In this document: positions 34,714-44,370 of the stretch, in pieces
Position numbering within the stretch: position 1 is the first letter of the stretch
How the letters are laid out: every line of letters starts with the position of its first letter
From: CAYVTZ01 sp964454685
Lineage (GTDB): Bacteria > Bacillota > Clostridia > Christensenellales > Christensenellaceae
Direction: 5' to 3'
DNA: 64,000 bases
Assembly (NCBI GenBank): GCA_964454685.1
Contig: CAYVTZ010000013.1
Span: 1 to 64,000, forward strand
Position numbers and translations under genes: made by a program
Notes under the pieces: generated by a model
Seen by the model: the letters and a program-made list of their open reading frames with translations, nothing else
Told to the model about the DNA's origin: nothing
The model's database searches: none

Positions 34714-35529
34714 TTACAGCCGGGTGTGGATGTTCTCGTATTCCTCTTGATATCGCTTCACGATTTTGCCGATTGCCTGCTTGTGGATCTGCGAAATACG
34801 CGACTCCGTCAGCCCCATCACTTCGGCAATTTCTCTCATTTTCAGTTCCTTTCGATAACATAAATCCAGCACCAGCCGTTCGTTTTCCGGCAGGCTGCGA
34901 ATCATCGAAATCAATACCTCTCGCGCTTCCGTCTCCAGCAAAACCTTCTCCGGCATCATGCTGCCTTTGTCGTCCGCAAGGTCATAGGCAACATCCTTGG
35001 ATGCGATTTCCGTATCACTATGGTAGGAAATTCCGCCAATCATGTCCTCAAAGTGCATCAGACTGTATTGATAGTCGTTCAAGACAATTTTTTTAACTTT
35101 TTCCACCGGCATGTTCAAGCGTTCTGCCAGTTCTTCATATTCCGGTGAGCGGTTTAACTCCGCACTCAATTCCTCGCTCGCCTGGCGCAACAACTTGATC
35201 TCCTTGCGCATGGCGCTGGGGATCCAATCCTGCTGGCGCATGTAGTCTAAAATCGCTCCGCGAATGCGCACCTGCGCATAAGTTTCAAAGCGAATATTAC
35301 GCATTACGTCGAATTTTCCGACTGCATCCATCAAGCCTAAAACGCCACTGCTGATCAAGTCGTCATAATCCCGGAAGGTTGACTGATACAAAGGCGACAT
35401 TCTTAAAACAATCGGCTTAACGAGATATAAATAATGCTCTACCAGTTTGTTGCTATTCTCGACTGTGGGATCTTTTTTATATTCCGCCCACAGTTCTTGA
35501 GCCTCCTGCTCTCTCTGCTTATGATCCAC
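34714..35529 (-). CDS. sigD: Flagellar sigma factor sigma-D
   Basis: 271 residues of the FliA/WhiG class of sigma-70 factors. Region 2 contains SPLYQSTFRDYDDLISSGVLGLMDAVGKFD and YAQVRIRGAILDYMRQQDWIP; region 3 has SPEYEELAERL; region 4 has LPENERLVLDLCYRKELKMREIAEVMGLTESRISQIH. The GTG at 35529 is chosen because it follows GGAGGA at normal spacing and gives the usual length; the frame upstream (57 codons) is not sigma-like. It directs transcription of late flagellar genes and is held by FlgM. Confidence 0.95.
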   Translation of the reverse strand: MDHKQREQEAQELWAEYKKDPTVENSNKLVEHYLYLVKPIVLRMSPLYQSTFRDYDDLISSGVLGLMDAVGKFDVMRNIRFETYAQVRIRGAILDYMRQQDWIPSAMRKEIKLLRQASEELSAELNRSPEYEELAERLNMPVEKVKKIVLNDYQYSLMHFEDMIGGISYHSDTEIASKDVAYDLADDKGSMMPEKVLLETEAREVLISMIRSLPENERLVLDLCYRKELKMREIAEVMGLTESRISQIHKQAIGKIVKRYQEEYENIHTRL

Positions 35530-35578
35530 TCTTTCGCATCCTCCGATCCGGCATACACTGCCCGGCAAGTCAGCGCGG

Positions 35579-36217
35579 TCACTTATGCGTCTGCAATCTG
35601 TATATATGCTGTCGAATTCGCTTGGAAATCCTGCGTTCCATGTCCACAAACATGCACCCGATTCGATACATCCATATCTGATCCGAATCCATGTGCTCAA
35701 TCACGCGCACCACACGCGCCGGCACGATATAGTATTCCGAAAGCAACAACAGTCTGCATTGTATTGTATCGCCGCGCGTAAATTTCTGCTCTGATGCAAA
35801 GCCGATTCCCGTGTCCGAGATGTCGATGCCACGGCAGGGCACCCATTCGCTCTCCGGCGTGGTAACCGCCCGCACCTCCAAATCGAAAAGCGATTCCAAG
35901 CGAAAGGAGGAACGCAGTTCCACCGAAACCGGCGGCACCGTCACCAAAAGCTTGGTGCACCGCAACCCACCTTGAATGATTGCATCCCCCATAATCCTGC
36001 ATTTGAACAAGTAGATCGCTCCGCGGATCTTCACCTTGCCCGACAAAATTTTATCGAAATATCCCTCCGCATTGGATAGATTTGCAATGCTGCTCACGTA
36101 TATCACACGATCGTCAACATGCTCAATGTACGAAAAAACTGAATCGAGTTGATCTTTAAACAGCTCAACTTGCCTGCCCGGCTCGAATATCGTTTTTCCG
36201 CTAATGCTCTGCTCCAT
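35579..36217 (-). CDS. PilZ-domain c-di-GMP receptor (YcgR-like)
   Basis: 212 residues. The first 100 residues form a YcgR-N-like beta domain. The second half is a PilZ domain, with the c-di-GMP-binding arginines in RSSFR (an RxxxR motif near residue 103) and DISDTGIGF (the D-x-S-x-x-G motif) about 30 residues later. Proteins of this type brake the motor when c-di-GMP is high. It lies between flhG and sigD, like YpfA/DgrA-type genes in fla operons, 2 bases after flhG. Confidence 0.88.
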   Translation of the reverse strand: MEQSISGKTIFEPGRQVELFKDQLDSVFSYIEHVDDRVIYVSSIANLSNAEGYFDKILSGKVKIRGAIYLFKCRIMGDAIIQGGLRCTKLLVTVPPVSVELRSSFRLESLFDLEVRAVTTPESEWVPCRGIDISDTGIGFASEQKFTRGDTIQCRLLLLSEYYIVPARVVRVIEHMDSDQIWMYRIGCMFVDMERRISKRIRQHIYRLQTHK

Positions 36218-36219
36218 TT

Positions 36220-37101
36220 CTACCTCGCTCCCTTTGCCAAACGTTCAAAAAACTTTCTGATACCCTTTTCCTTATTTTTCCGCGGCGTTTTTGTGACCTC
36301 ATGCGCAATTTTGCGGAACAGGTCAGCCGTATAACTATTCGGATTTTGCAGTACATACGGCACCATCGCCGCAATCGACTCCCGCATTTTGGAGTCATTG
36401 ACAATGTATCCCAGCATCCCAATCGGATAATCCAAATGCTTTTGCACCACATTCGCAAAGTTTTGATAGGTGTTGTGCGCCTCCTGCACGGAAAACACCT
36501 TGTTGATCAGCGCGCTCATCATCGGCTTTTCTTCCAGTTCCTGCGCCGTTTTCACCACCACAAAACTGTCTAAAATCGACGTAGGCTCCGGCGTCATCAC
36601 CAAAATGGTCTGATCGCTCGCGTCAATCATACGCAAAATGTTGTTGTTCATGCCCGCTCCCGTATCAAAGATGATGTAGTCCATCTCGTCCTCCAGCGTC
36701 AACAGCTGAGAAACGATTTCCTCCATCTGTTCCTCGCCCAGCTTTAACAGCTCGGTCACGCCGGATCCGCCCGAAATGTACCAGACATCCGGGAAGCATT
36801 GCTCCATCACTTCATCCAGCGTTTTTTCGCCGCGCACCACATGCTCCAGCGAATATGGCGCGTTTTTGCCCAACATGATGTTCACATTCGACAGTCCAAA
36901 GTCCCCGTCGATCAAAATAACTTTTTTGCCGCATTGTGAAAGTGCCAGCGCAAAATTGACCGCAAAGGACGTCTTGCCGACGCCGCCCTTTCCGCTTGTC
37001 ACACAAAAGGTATACGCCTTAGGCGATTTTGCTTTATTCGGTTGTGCAGCGTTGCCCAGTGCCTCCTGGACACGCTCCTGAAGCCGTTCTGCCTGATTCA
37101 T
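36220..37101 (-). CDS. flhG: Flagellar number regulator FlhG (FleN), MinD-like ATPase
   Basis: 293 residues of the MinD/ParA family. The deviant Walker A is SGKGGVGKTSFAVN near residue 37, then DGDFGLSNVNIMLG and DYIIFDTGAGM. The ATG at 37101 is chosen for its MNQAERLQERV start, typical of FlhG, with GGAG upstream; a longer frame starts inside flhF. FlhG acts with FlhF to set flagellar number and place. It overlaps no gene but starts 8 bases after the flhF stop. Confidence 0.93.
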   Translation of the reverse strand: MNQAERLQERVQEALGNAAQPNKAKSPKAYTFCVTSGKGGVGKTSFAVNFALALSQCGKKVILIDGDFGLSNVNIMLGKNAPYSLEHVVRGEKTLDEVMEQCFPDVWYISGGSGVTELLKLGEEQMEEIVSQLLTLEDEMDYIIFDTGAGMNNNILRMIDASDQTILVMTPEPTSILDSFVVVKTAQELEEKPMMSALINKVFSVQEAHNTYQNFANVVQKHLDYPIGMLGYIVNDSKMRESIAAMVPYVLQNPNSYTADLFRKIAHEVTKTPRKNKEKGIRKFFERLAKGAR

Positions 37102-37108
37102 ACTTTGA

Positions 37109-38248
37109 TTACTCCAATACAGACTCAACCACATCCTGCGTTGAGATTATTGCAATATCATCCGGCACATTTTGTCCTGACGTGTAATATGAGATCGGCA
37201 TGCCGCTGAACTTTGCCGCGTTTAAAATAACTCCCTTTTTAGATACTTCGTCCATTTTTGTAATAATAATACTATATTTCTTTAAAAATTTATAATGATC
37301 GATGGTTTTTTTCATGACCTTGTCCGCTGTCGATGCACAAAGGGTGATGTAAATATCCTCAATTTTCCCCATGGAAACCAGCTTTGCCACATCCATGCGA
37401 TATTCCTTGTCGTCGGAAAGTTTTCCCGCCGTATCCACCAAAACAATGTCTTTGTCTTTGAATGCTTCCAGCGCGTCTTTGATTTCGGTAGGCTTGTAAA
37501 TCGTGATAAAATCTGTTTTCAGAATATCACAGTATGCCTTTAAGTGCTCCTGTGCCGCCACTCGAAAAGAGTCCGCATTGATCACGCCCACATTCAATTT
37601 TTCCTGATACACCAGCAAATACGCCAGCTTGACCAGCGTGGTGGTCTTTCCCACTCCGGTAGGGCCAATCAGCATCACAACCTTCTGCTTGTACTTGGTT
37701 GCCTTGATTGTGTTCGGCTTACCAATCATGTCTGCGATCATGCTCTTTGCAATGTCGCCGGGGCTTTCCTTCTTCACCATGCAGACTTCCTGCGTCTCGG
37801 CACAAATTTCGTCCGCGATCTCTGCATTCACATCGTTTTCCGTCAGTCTGGTATACACCTCCATGATCTCAGGCGTATAGCGCTTACTGGACGCGTCTCC
37901 GTTGACCCGCTTGGTCAACTGCTCAATCATGGTCTTTAATTCGTCAATGCGCTCATTGACTCCATCATTATTTTTTGTAAGCACAACCGGCTCACGCACA
38001 AAGGCAGGCTGCTCCGCCTGCTGGTTCATTGCGGAGCGAAAAGTTACAGGGTTGCTGGCGGGCTGCTTCGGCTTTTTTTCGTCATAGCCTGCAATCACTT
38101 CCAGTTCCTTTTTTGAGAACAAGCCCAAAAATCCCTTTTTTTTGCGCACTTGTCTGCTGCTCAAAATCACCGCATCCGGCCCGATTTCTTTTTTGATCAT
38201 CTGCATCGCTTCCGACATGTCCGCGACGCGAAATGTTTTCAAGTTCAT
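37109..38248 (-). CDS. flhF: Flagellar SRP-type GTPase FlhF
   Basis: 379 residues. The N-terminal B domain begins MNLKTFRVADMSEAMQMIKKEIGPDAVILSSR, a typical FlhF start. A variable linker follows. The NG GTPase domain has G1 GPTGVGKTTTLVKLA near residue 193, G3 DTAGKL and the G4-like TKMDE. FlhF marks the site of flagellum assembly and works with FlhG. It lies 58 bases after flhA. Confidence 0.95.
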   Translation of the reverse strand: MNLKTFRVADMSEAMQMIKKEIGPDAVILSSRQVRKKKGFLGLFSKKELEVIAGYDEKKPKQPASNPVTFRSAMNQQAEQPAFVREPVVLTKNNDGVNERIDELKTMIEQLTKRVNGDASSKRYTPEIMEVYTRLTENDVNAEIADEICAETQEVCMVKKESPGDIAKSMIADMIGKPNTIKATKYKQKVVMLIGPTGVGKTTTLVKLAYLLVYQEKLNVGVINADSFRVAAQEHLKAYCDILKTDFITIYKPTEIKDALEAFKDKDIVLVDTAGKLSDDKEYRMDVAKLVSMGKIEDIYITLCASTADKVMKKTIDHYKFLKKYSIIITKMDEVSKKGVILNAAKFSGMPISYYTSGQNVPDDIAIISTQDVVESVLE

Positions 38249-38305
38249 GAGCGCTAATCCTTTCTCGTCCTAAGATTCCGTTACGCTGTGCCTGCTGCTT
38301 GCGCC

Positions 38306-40345
38306 TTACACCCCAATAATGCCATCTGAAAAGACTTCAACATAGTTTTCTAGTTCGTTGTACGACAGTACGATCAAATCCGGCACCATCGATGATGTAA
38401 TCAGCTTAAACTGCCGTCGTACCAGCGGCGAGGTGAGCACGATCGGCGTGATACCTCTTTGGTTCATATCCTCGATGATGTCACGCAGCTTATTGTAAAT
38501 GCGCTGCATCTCATCCTGCGTCAGAGCCACAAAAGTTCCCTGCTCTGTCTGCTTTGTTTTCTCTGCAATCAAGTTTTCCAAGGCAGGATCCAACGTAATC
38601 ACACGCGCGCGATCGTCCGGCACAAACCGTTTGGAAATCAAGCGACACAGGCTTTTGCGCACATATTCGGTCAGTAATTCCGGGTCGCGCACCATAGCGC
38701 CGTGATCCGCCAGTGTCTCTAGTATGGTACCCATGTCGCGGATGGGCACATTTTCCCGCAGCAGATTTGCCAGCACCTTCTGCACTTCGCCCAATGAGAA
38801 TATTTTAGGCACCGTCTCATCCACCAACGCAGGCTGCGTGGTTTTGAGGTTGTCGATCAATGTCTGCACCTGCTGGCGCGTCAGCAGTTCCGCACAATGA
38901 CGCTTGATGGTCTCTGTCAAATGCGTCGCAATCACGGAAGGTGCGTCCACAGTGGTGTATCCCAGCAGCTCTGCCTTCTCCCGTTCGCTCTCCATGACCC
39001 ATACCGCAGGCAATCCAAAGGTCGGCTCCGTCGTCTCAATGCCTGTAAGCTTGCCCTTGACTTCACTGGTGGTCAATGCCAACACATGATCCAGCATAAC
39101 TTCGCCTTTGGCAACCTCCACGCCTTTGATCTTGATGACATATTCGTTCGTACTGAGCTGAATGTTGTCCCGAATGCGAATCACGGGCACAATGATACCC
39201 ATGTCGATCGCGCACTGCCGCCGTATCATAACCACGCGTTCCAAAAGGTCTCCCCCTTGGCTTGCATCCACCAGCGGCACCAGCCCGTAGCCCAGTTCAA
39301 TCCCAATCAATTCCACGGACAACAGCGACGTCACATTCTCCGGCTTGCGCTTTTCACGCGCCGCCTCCAACGCCTTGTCCTCCTCGATTGCCGGAACCAC
39401 AACCTTTGCCTTGGAACGGATGAGCACAATCCCTACCGTTAAAATCAGTCCTGCGATCACGTAAATCGGCAGCTTCGGCAGCCCCGGTATAAAGCCGATG
39501 GCAATAATCATCACGCCTAAGATGAGGAGAATACCCGGCTGCGCAGTCAACTGCTTGATTAAATCGCGTCCAAGGTTGTCCTCGGATGCCGCGCGCGTCA
39601 CGATGATGCCGGTCGCCGTGGAAATCATCAGCGCCGGAATCTGGCTGACCAGTCCGTCACCGATGGTCGCCGTCGTATAGGTCTGCAAGATTTCGTCCAT
39701 GGGCACGCCCTCGCCGGACATGGATCCAATGATGATACCGCCCACAATATTCACCAGCATAATCAAAATGCCTACGATCGCGTCGCCTTTTACAAATTTA
39801 CTGGAACCGTCCATTGCGCCGTAAAAGTCCGCCTCACGCGAAATCTTTTCTCGGCGCTCCTTTGCCTGCGTCTCATTGATCAATCCGGAGTTAAGATCCG
39901 CGTCGATGGCCATTTGCTTGCCGGGCATTGCATCCAATGTGAAGCGCGCGGAAACCTCCGCTACGCGCTCTGCGCCCTTTGTGATTACCACAAACTGAAT
40001 CACGATGATGATAATAAAGATAATGATTCCTACCACGATGTTACTGCCGGTGGCAAAGCTGCCAAAAGCAGTGATTACGGTTCCCGCCTGACCGCCGTTG
40101 CCCAAAATCAAGCGCGTTGAAGCGATGTTTAGGCCTAGGCGGAACAATGTCAAAATCAGCAGCAGCGAGGGGAAAACAGAAAATTCCAGCGCCTCACGCA
40201 CATAAAGCGTCATCAGCAACACCATCAAAGATGTCGAAATGTTGAGTACCAGAAAAACGTCCAACATGGTCGGCGGAATTGGTAATATGATCAGTAATAC
40301 GACCAGCAACACCACTCCGGCTATCAGAGCGTCCTTAATCTTCAT
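38306..40345 (-). CDS. flhA: Flagellar export apparatus protein FlhA
   Basis: 679 residues. The N-terminal half has about eight transmembrane helices and the highly conserved segment RFTLDAMPGKQMAIDADLNSG (within residues 140-165), part of the proton-driven export gate. The C-terminal half (from about 330) is the cytoplasmic ring domain that docks chaperones. ATG start. It is preceded by a 210-base gap after flhB, in which a probable promoter lies. Confidence 0.97.
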   Translation of the reverse strand: MKIKDALIAGVVLLVVLLIILPIPPTMLDVFLVLNISTSLMVLLMTLYVREALEFSVFPSLLLILTLFRLGLNIASTRLILGNGGQAGTVITAFGSFATGSNIVVGIIIFIIIIVIQFVVITKGAERVAEVSARFTLDAMPGKQMAIDADLNSGLINETQAKERREKISREADFYGAMDGSSKFVKGDAIVGILIMLVNIVGGIIIGSMSGEGVPMDEILQTYTTATIGDGLVSQIPALMISTATGIIVTRAASEDNLGRDLIKQLTAQPGILLILGVMIIAIGFIPGLPKLPIYVIAGLILTVGIVLIRSKAKVVVPAIEEDKALEAAREKRKPENVTSLLSVELIGIELGYGLVPLVDASQGGDLLERVVMIRRQCAIDMGIIVPVIRIRDNIQLSTNEYVIKIKGVEVAKGEVMLDHVLALTTSEVKGKLTGIETTEPTFGLPAVWVMESEREKAELLGYTTVDAPSVIATHLTETIKRHCAELLTRQQVQTLIDNLKTTQPALVDETVPKIFSLGEVQKVLANLLRENVPIRDMGTILETLADHGAMVRDPELLTEYVRKSLCRLISKRFVPDDRARVITLDPALENLIAEKTKQTEQGTFVALTQDEMQRIYNKLRDIIEDMNQRGITPIVLTSPLVRRQFKLITSSMVPDLIVLSYNELENYVEVFSDGIIGV

Positions 40346-40448
40346 CCATAACCTCTATCTGTCTCAAACTTATTGTAATCATGGTTTGTTGCAGCGCGAT
40401 GCCGGATTATTCCACTTCCCGTTCAACGCGCCATGCAAACTTCTTTCT

Positions 40449-40477
40449 ATTATCTCATATTTCGGGCTATCCGTGAA
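40449..40477 (-). promoter_or_regulatory. Possible promoter of flhA
   Basis: In the 40346-40556 gap the minus strand has TTCACG (40472-40477), 17 bases, GATAAT (40449-40454). The -35 is weak. The rest of the gap shows no convincing gene or riboswitch. Confidence 0.35.
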
Positions 40478-40556
40478 GCCCCCTCGCGCATTTTCCCGCA
40501 GTTTGTTTCTTTTTTCAAAATCCAACACGTTCCAAAGCCTTGCTCCGCGCACATTC

Positions 40557-41624
40557 TCATCTTCTTTTTTTGCGGAATACCTGCGCTAAAATCTCGGCTA
40601 CCACCTGATACATCTCCACCGGGATTTGATCTCCCACTTCGCACATCGCGTACAAACTGCGTGCCAATGTCACATTTTCCACCACTTCAATCGCGTTTTG
40701 CGACGCAACTTCTTTAATTTTCAGTGCGATATGATCCACGCCTTTTGCCGTAACAACCGGGGCGTTGCCCCGCTTCTCGTCATATTTCAAGGCAACCGCA
40801 TAATGCGTCGGGTTTGTGATTACCACATCCGCATCCGGCACGCTCTGCATCATACGCATCATCGCCATTTGGCGTTGCTTTTGACGTATCTTGCCTTTGA
40901 TCTGCGGATCACCTTCCTGCTGCTTCATTTCCATGCGCACTTCATATTTGGTCATCATCAGGTCTTTTTCAAATTTCCTGCGCTGAAAGATGTAGTCCAG
41001 CATGGCAATCGCCGCAAGAAACAGCATAATTTTAAACCCTGCATTGAAAATCAGTTCCGCAATCTGTAAGATGGATGCCTTCCACCCTTCTGTCAACATC
41101 ATAGAGAATGCAGGCAAGTCAGCGTTGATTTCCGTATAAATGATAATGCCGATCACCGCAATCTTCATGATTGCTTTCATCAGCTCAAACAGCGTCCGCA
41201 TAGAGAACATGCGCTTGAACCCTTCCAGCATGTTCACGCGGCTCAGCTTAGGCTCCAATGCCTTCGTGCTGAACAGAAAACCCGTTTGCACCATGTTTAC
41301 AACCACCGCCGCCACCACAGCAATCACTAAAATCGGCAGCATAATCTGTAAAAAGCCAAGCACCATAGCTTGCCCTACCACAGCAAAATTGCTTGTGTTC
41401 AGCTGATCCATGGACATATGCTGCCCGGACAAAAAGCTGGCGGAGAACCGCATCAAATTTTCAGCAATCATCGGCGTCAAAAATTTCAGCGATGCAAACA
41501 TAATCAGCATGGCGCCCGTCATGACCACTTCGTTGCTCTTTAAAACCTGCCCGCGCTCTCTGGCATCCTGCCTTCGTTTGGGGGTTGCGCTTTCTGTCTT
41601 TTCGCCGCTACTGTTTTCCGCCAT
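40557..41624 (-). CDS. flhB: Flagellar export switch protein FlhB
   Basis: 355 residues. Four transmembrane helices in residues 25-215, then a cytoplasmic domain with the self-cleavage motif NPTH followed by YAVALKYDE near residue 268. It controls the change from hook-type to filament-type export together with FliK. ATG start 1 base after the fliR stop. A separate FlhB C-terminus-like gene is present at 57010-57297. Confidence 0.97.
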   Translation of the reverse strand: MAENSSGEKTESATPKRRQDARERGQVLKSNEVVMTGAMLIMFASLKFLTPMIAENLMRFSASFLSGQHMSMDQLNTSNFAVVGQAMVLGFLQIMLPILVIAVVAAVVVNMVQTGFLFSTKALEPKLSRVNMLEGFKRMFSMRTLFELMKAIMKIAVIGIIIYTEINADLPAFSMMLTEGWKASILQIAELIFNAGFKIMLFLAAIAMLDYIFQRRKFEKDLMMTKYEVRMEMKQQEGDPQIKGKIRQKQRQMAMMRMMQSVPDADVVITNPTHYAVALKYDEKRGNAPVVTAKGVDHIALKIKEVASQNAIEVVENVTLARSLYAMCEVGDQIPVEMYQVVAEILAQVFRKKRR

Positions 41625-41625
41625 A

Positions 41626-42429
41626 TCACTGTCCTATCATCGTCGCAAACATGCGTTCCAGCCCGTCATACATCGAATCAAACACACGCGGCATGAATGC
41701 CACATACACCGGAATAATCGCAAACAAAACCAAAAAACCAAGAATAATCTTGATGGGGATTCCGATGGAAAACGCATTCATCTGCGGCACCATGCGCATC
41801 ATGATGCCAAAGCATGCCTCTCCCACCAGTCCGGAAGCGATAATGGGCATCGCAATGATGATCGCCAGCAAAAACGCTTCCACAAATAATTGCAGCGCCA
41901 CCCAGCCGATATTCGCGTTAAACGTAACCCCCCCGATCGGGATATAATCAATGGAAAGCGCCATAATGCGTATCAGTCGCTCGTATCCTCTTACCGCAAA
42001 AAAAACCAGCAGCATGATCAGATTTAAAAAGTTGCCCGTCATAGGAATGCTTAGGTTGCTCTGCACGTCAAACACGTTAACCATGCCGAAGCCCATCTGC
42101 ATATCGATCATCTGCCCGGCCGTAAAGGTCAACTGGAAAAATAGATTCAGCACATAGCCCAGCACCAGACCAAACAGCAATTCTTTGATACACAGCAAAA
42201 TATATAGCAAAACATCATCGCCATACTGAAATGCTTTCATCTGCTCGGTCAACTGCGGCATAGAAGTGAAAAACAGCATTGCAATGCAAGCGCAATATCC
42301 AATTTTCACCACATTGGGAATATTCCTTCTGCCGAAAATAGGCGAAGAAAAAATGAGTCCGGAAATTCTTAAAAACAAAAGAAGAAAAAACTCCCAATTT
42401 CCTATGAAGGATTCAAAAAATAACGCCAT
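41626..42429 (-). CDS. fliR: Flagellar export apparatus protein FliR
   Basis: 267 residues, about six transmembrane helices. The conserved region GFGMVNVFDVQSNLSIPMTGNF near residue 118 and SGLVGEACFGIMMRMVPQMNAFSIGIP near 205 are diagnostic. Part of the FliP5-FliQ4-FliR1 export gate. It lies 7 bases after fliQ and 1 base before flhB. Confidence 0.95.
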   Translation of the reverse strand: MALFFESFIGNWEFFLLLFLRISGLIFSSPIFGRRNIPNVVKIGYCACIAMLFFTSMPQLTEQMKAFQYGDDVLLYILLCIKELLFGLVLGYVLNLFFQLTFTAGQMIDMQMGFGMVNVFDVQSNLSIPMTGNFLNLIMLLVFFAVRGYERLIRIMALSIDYIPIGGVTFNANIGWVALQLFVEAFLLAIIIAMPIIASGLVGEACFGIMMRMVPQMNAFSIGIPIKIILGFLVLFAIIPVYVAFMPRVFDSMYDGLERMFATMIGQ

Positions 42430-42436
42430 ACCTACT

Positions 42437-42712
42437 TTATGATATCATCGCAGCATACTCATAAATGCGCGTCGCAAATTCGACCAACTGGTTTAACATC
42501 AGCCCTCCAAAAATCAAAATCGCCAACAAAATGCCGATGATTTTCGGCACAAAGGTCAGCGTCTGTTCATTGATCTGCGTTGCAGCTTGAAAGATCGATA
42601 TGATAATACCAATCACGAGCCCAATCAAAATCGGCGGCAACGAAACCGTCAAAATCGTTCGGATTGCGTCCTGCATGACTGTAATAATTGTAGCCTGATC
42701 TATCTCAACCAC
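42437..42712 (-). CDS. fliQ: Flagellar export apparatus protein FliQ
   Basis: 91 residues with two transmembrane helices; LIGLVIGIIISIFQAATQINEQTLTFVPKI is the family core. The frame begins with GTG at 42712, which is very close to the GAGGAG ribosome site, so the true start may be a nearby rare codon further in. It lies between fliP and fliR. Confidence 0.92.
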   Translation of the reverse strand: MVEIDQATIITVMQDAIRTILTVSLPPILIGLVIGIIISIFQAATQINEQTLTFVPKIIGILLAILIFGGLMLNQLVEFATRIYEYAAMIS

Positions 42713-42756
42713 TCCTCACTTTAGAATCTACGCCCCCGCGCCAACCTCCACGGTCG

Positions 42757-43569
42757 CTAAGTAAACGTGTTGAAGGTCGTCACCAGGGTTTGCATCGTCA
42801 GAGTCCAGCCGTCCACCAGGATAAACAACAATACCTTAAAGGGTAACGAAATTACAATCGGCGGCAGCATCATCATACCCATTGCCATCAACGTACTGGA
42901 GACCACCATGTCTATGACAATGAACGGAATATAAATAAAGAATCCAATCATAAAGCCACGCTTTAGTTCGCTGGTGATGAATGCCGGAATGATGGTGGTA
43001 ATGGGGATGTCCTCCGGCGCCTGCACCTGCTGCGAATTGGAAAGCTCCATAAACAATCCGAGATCTTCTTTAAATGTCTGTTTCAGCATGAAGTTGCGCA
43101 GCGGCGTTTCCGCCTTGTCCACTGCCTCTTCAAAGGTGATTTCCTGCGCGACATAAGGGTCAATGGCTTCCGTCTTGATGGTTCCAAACACCGGAGCCAT
43201 AATGAAAAATGTCAAGAAAATTGCCAGCGCGATTAACACCTGATTCGGCGGCATCTGCTGCAATCCCAACGCGTTTCTTGTGAAAGACAATACGATGACG
43301 ATGCGCGTAAAGCCCGTCACCATCAGTAAAATGGACGGCGCAATACTCAAAATCGTCAATAGACCCACCAACTGGATGCTGGTAGATCGGCTGCCCAAAA
43401 GCTGTGCGAGCGGGTCTGCCCCCTCGTCCACCTCGTTCGTCGTCACCGTCGTCGTGCCATCCGGCGCCGTTGTGGTAGTCGTGCCGGCCACACAACCGCC
43501 CAAAACCAAAACAAGCGCAAGCAGCGACACAATGCAAATGACAATTTTTAAAACCAATCTCTTCTTCAA
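42757..43569 (-). CDS. fliP: Flagellar export apparatus protein FliP
   Basis: About 270 residues. The start is TTG at 43569, one base after the fliO stop, with AAAGGAC upstream; longer frames run into fliO. A hydrophobic signal segment ends in a lipobox-like LVLGGC, followed by a Thr-rich stretch of about 35 residues before the conserved core. The core has FTRIVIVLSFTRNALGLQQMPPNQVLIGL-type sequence, and the C-terminus (MMMLPPIVISLPFKVLLFILVDGW) is diagnostic. FliP proteins normally carry a cleaved signal. Confidence 0.94.
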   Translation of the reverse strand: MKKRLVLKIVICIVSLLALVLVLGGCVAGTTTTTAPDGTTTVTTNEVDEGADPLAQLLGSRSTSIQLVGLLTILSIAPSILLMVTGFTRIVIVLSFTRNALGLQQMPPNQVLIALAIFLTFFIMAPVFGTIKTEAIDPYVAQEITFEEAVDKAETPLRNFMLKQTFKEDLGLFMELSNSQQVQAPEDIPITTIIPAFITSELKRGFMIGFFIYIPFIVIDMVVSSTLMAMGMMMLPPIVISLPFKVLLFILVDGWTLTMQTLVTTFNTFT

Positions 43570-43570
43570 G

Positions 43571-44221
43571 TTACTGTCCTTTAGTCTTTTTTTGCGTATT
43601 TTGATCGCTGTCGCGCTTTTGTATTTCTTTGTCCAGCTTTTTTTGAAACGAACCCTGCGACGCATTCGCTCCGGAACCGCCGGGCAAGTAGCTGCGCAAC
43701 ACTATTTTCATACATTTCTTAAAGCGTTGCAGAAACGTCTCCTCCCCGGGGGGATACTCTTTTTTGGGGGCAGGCTGCGCCGCCGTCTCCTGCGTCGCAT
43801 CTTCCGGCGCCATCCCACTGACAGCCCCCTGTTCCTCTTTCGCGTTATCCTCCGCGCTCACCTCAGGTTGAGGCTGGCTCTCCGCTTCCGGTAGGATTTC
43901 AACCTTGTCGATGCACTCCAGTCCGTTCGGCGATGTACTCATCAGATAATATTTACCTTCAAATTCCACCACCATAATGGTCTTGTCCCGATCCACCGCA
44001 ACCCGATCCACAACGGAAACAAGATGCCCCATCTCCAGTTTACCGGCGCCGCTTTTGCGCTTCATACCGGAGTTGCGCATCCCTTTTTGCAATGACTTTT
44101 TGGCTACGAATTTTGTCAGGAAATATGCAGCAACCACGATCAATACCAGATAGACAATAATTACAATCACATCTGTTGGATTAACCGCGGGTGCAAGCTG
44201 TAAGCCGTTTCCTTCAACCAT
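43571..44221 (-). CDS. fliO: Flagellar biosynthesis protein FliO
   Basis: 216 residues. One transmembrane helix (residues 15-37), a conserved cytoplasmic FliO domain (LEMGHLVSVVDRVAVDRDKTIMVVEFEGKYYLM), then a long acidic, proline-rich tail and a basic C-terminus. FliO helps assemble the FliP ring. It is the first gene after the terminator at 44329-44354, so a promoter must lie in 44222-44328, where none was recognised. Confidence 0.88.
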   Translation of the reverse strand: MVEGNGLQLAPAVNPTDVIVIIVYLVLIVVAAYFLTKFVAKKSLQKGMRNSGMKRKSGAGKLEMGHLVSVVDRVAVDRDKTIMVVEFEGKYYLMSTSPNGLECIDKVEILPEAESQPQPEVSAEDNAKEEQGAVSGMAPEDATQETAAQPAPKKEYPPGEETFLQRFKKCMKIVLRSYLPGGSGANASQGSFQKKLDKEIQKRDSDQNTQKKTKGQ

Positions 44222-44328
44222 CTATGTTTCCCTTACTTCCGACAGTCATCCACCTTTGACCGTTCATCGCGCTTCGCCAAAGCTCCATGCAGTGCGTCAC
44301 TCTTGCCAAACCGGATGTTGCTGACAAT

Positions 44329-44354
44329 AAAAAAAGTGTCATACCACTTTTTTT
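44329..44354. terminator. Bidirectional terminator between fliE and fliO
   Basis: AAAAAAAGTG and CACTTTTTTT form a perfect 10-base stem around the loop TCATAC, so it works on either strand. It stands where fliF normally follows fliE, and ends the flgB-flgC-fliE transcript. Confidence 0.8.
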
Positions 44355-44370
44355 ATCGGAGTCTTTTTGA

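Noticed and set aside
40346..40556. Possible small gene or riboswitch in the flhB-flhA gap
   Set aside because: The only open frame overlaps the flhB end and is not protein-like, and no known leader motif was recognised; only a weak promoter is supported.
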